Of a stretch of 64,000 nucleotides of DNA, positions 62,738 to 64,000 are shown piece by piece (the stretch's first letter is position 1; every line of letters starts with the position of its first letter). Source of the DNA: Gottfriedia luciferensis (lineage in GTDB: Bacteria; Bacillota; Bacilli; Bacillales; Bacillaceae_G); contig NZ_MDKC01000011.1 in NCBI RefSeq assembly GCF_001712755.1, positions 1-64,000 on the forward strand, read 5' to 3'. The translations under genes were made by a program, and so were the position numbers. Below the pieces are notes generated by a model. It did not search any database and was not told the origin of the DNA. It worked only from the letters and a program-made list of their open reading frames with translations.

Positions 62738-63445
62738 ATGCGAAGTGATATACAACCGAATGAACGAGCTTTTTCTTCCAAGGAAGTAGCAGAAGAACTG
62801 GGTATTGCAACACCTACTGTTCGAAAGTATGGTCAAATCTTAGAGCGCAATGGATATGAGTTCTTGAAAGATGGCGATCGGCGAATATTTGTTCAATCTG
62901 ATATTAGAGTGCTTATAGCGTTACGCGATTCAGAAAAGCCCCTAGAAGATACTGCAAAAGACCTCGTGTTTCAACAAAAAGAAAGATTAGAAGGTTACGA
63001 TGAAACTCAAATTGCGATATCCGATACATATGAAAATTTACCACATGACCCAAATCAATTAAATGAGTTTTTAAGATTTTTAGTCAGTGAACTTGCAGCT
63101 GCACGTGAAATGAATGTACAACTGAAAAATGATATGACAGAACTTAAAACGGCGGTTTCCAGGCTTCAACAAGATCATCATGATATAAGTGCAAATATTG
63201 GGAATTCATCTAATAAAACTTATACCAAAATTGAAAAATTAGCTGAACAACAAAAAATTCAATACGAGACAATACTTGAACAAGAAAAACAAACAATTGA
63301 TTTTTTACAAGAAGAAATACAAAACATAAGAGAAGAACAGAGAAAAGAATGGAGATCACAAGATGATTTTAATAAACGTTTAGAAATTGTGATACAAAAG
63401 CCTAGAGATAAATGGGGCTGGCTTTTCTCTTTATTTAGAAAATAA
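62738..63445 (+). CDS. MerR-like HTH protein with coiled coil (DUF3967-type)
   Basis: ATG 62738 follows AAAAAGGAGGT by six bases; the open frame reaches further upstream but without a site. The 235-residue protein has an N-terminal MerR-like helix-turn-helix (about 10-60: FSSKEVAEELGIATPTVRKY and FLKDGDRRIF). A long coiled coil (about 115-215) and a conserved aromatic-basic end WGWLFSLFRK follow. The layout resembles RacA-like DNA-binding and anchoring proteins and the DUF3967 family. The end may contact membrane. Function uncertain. Confidence 0.8.
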   Translation: MRSDIQPNERAFSSKEVAEELGIATPTVRKYGQILERNGYEFLKDGDRRIFVQSDIRVLIALRDSEKPLEDTAKDLVFQQKERLEGYDETQIAISDTYENLPHDPNQLNEFLRFLVSELAAAREMNVQLKNDMTELKTAVSRLQQDHHDISANIGNSSNKTYTKIEKLAEQQKIQYETILEQEKQTIDFLQEEIQNIREEQRKEWRSQDDFNKRLEIVIQKPRDKWGWLFSLFRK

Positions 63446-63523
63446 AGGACCTATTAAAATCTTTTTCTGCTAATCTTGTACAAATCTGTTTAAAACTTTT
63501 AAAAATTTTAATAAGTACTTTCA

Positions 63524-63558
63524 GGTCGATACTTCCATAAGGATGTATCGGCTTTTTG
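63524..63558 (+). terminator. Terminator of the DUF3967-like gene
   Basis: GTCGATACTTCC pairs with GGATGTATCGGC (with small mismatches), followed by five T. Confidence 0.75.
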
Positions 63559-63952
63559 TTTCCTAATCGTAAAAATTTGTATGCGATACAAAAAAGTAAT
63601 ATAAAATTGAACAAATGTATCACTATGCGATATTCGATCGTTATTAGATTTTTTCATCTAGGCCACCAGTAGAATAAAAAATCAACTGATATCAGTTGAT
63701 TTCAGTTTAAAATAATACTTTTGAATAGTAGATTTTATTTTATATCATATCAAAATCTTACAAATTCCCGGGAAATATCTACAAATTTCTTAGTGATAAG
63801 AAATTATTCTACTTGTGACACTATGTCCGTAATAACTAGTAGTGATATATTAGAAAAACCTCTCCATAAAAATTTAATATATTACTTTTCGACGAAGTTT
63901 ATTTAGTGTTCGAACTTTTTTAATATTGATTACATTATATTGCATTACATTG

Positions 63953-63983
63953 AAAAGCCCCCGAATAGTACAGGGGGCTTTTG
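63953..63983. terminator. Strong bidirectional terminator at the window end
   Basis: AAAAGCCCCC pairs with GGGGGCTTTT around a ten-base loop. A and T runs on both sides make it usable in either direction. The stretch 63559-63952 contains only a weak 61-codon frame that I do not accept. Confidence 0.85.
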
Positions 63984-64000
63984 TAGTTTCCAAGTTGGGT

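Noticed and set aside
63721-63906. 61-codon ORF near the right edge
   Set aside because: TTG start without a ribosome site and no protein-like pattern.

Overview
The window is an AT-rich, low-GC Gram-positive segment with strong AGGAGG-type ribosome binding sites, many rho-independent terminators, T-box/S-box-era Firmicutes riboswitches, two GerA-type spore germination loci, an NprR/PlcR-like regulator and mmg/prp, YndM, DUF3231 and DUF1048 families. This points to an endospore-forming Bacillaceae chromosome. A Gottfriedia/Bacillus-like genus is my guess, but it cannot be fixed from sequence alone. I see no plasmid or phage backbone. Mobile DNA is limited to a decayed IS607-type fragment and possible IS-end debris.

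Region 1 (1-21.4 kb) is a secreted-protease island. A lactocepin-like S8 protease (993) is followed by an XRE-TPR (NprR-like) regulator (5069). Three large paralogous Vpr-like S8 proteases (6930, 11515, 16142) follow, each with its own near-identical sigma-A promoter, a 125-135 nt conserved leader and a terminator. Each of the three ends in a cohesin-like module, a beta-sandwich module, a type I dockerin and a conserved C-terminal tail. A LysR regulator closes the region.

Region 2 (21.7-35.5 kb) looks like a B12-sparing module. metE on the minus strand sits behind tandem SAM-I and cobalamin riboswitches, each with its own terminator. Divergently, a second cobalamin riboswitch precedes a nine-gene operon: a small unknown ORF, methylcitrate synthase, methylcitrate dehydratase, methylisocitrate lyase, acyl-CoA dehydrogenase, 3-hydroxyisobutyrate dehydrogenase, methylmalonate-semialdehyde dehydrogenase, enoyl-CoA hydratase and 3-hydroxyisobutyryl-CoA hydrolase. 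Together these take valine-derived isobutyryl-CoA to propionyl-CoA and then through the B12-independent methylcitrate cycle.

Region 3 (35.9-47.8 kb) holds an orphan, divergent GerA A-subunit and then a LysR gene divergent from a cluster of aldehyde dehydrogenase, Fe-type alcohol dehydrogenase, acyl-CoA ligase, alkyl sulfatase and an MFS transporter. This is a logical route from primary alkyl sulfates to acyl-CoA. Small membrane proteins DUF202 and DUF421 follow.

Region 4 (48-53.5 kb) carries a PadR-DUF1048-DUF1048-ABC-ABC operon behind three repeated operator-like palindromes, then small membrane/lipoprotein genes, gene remnants and a DUF3231 gene.

Region 5 (53.8-64 kb) has a twelve-unit 52-bp tandem repeat, a complete gerA-type operon (A, B, C), a SAM-I riboswitch controlling an LLM flavin monooxygenase and an ATP-grasp ligase, a histidine phosphatase, an aldo/keto reductase and a MerR-like coiled-coil (DUF3967-type) protein.
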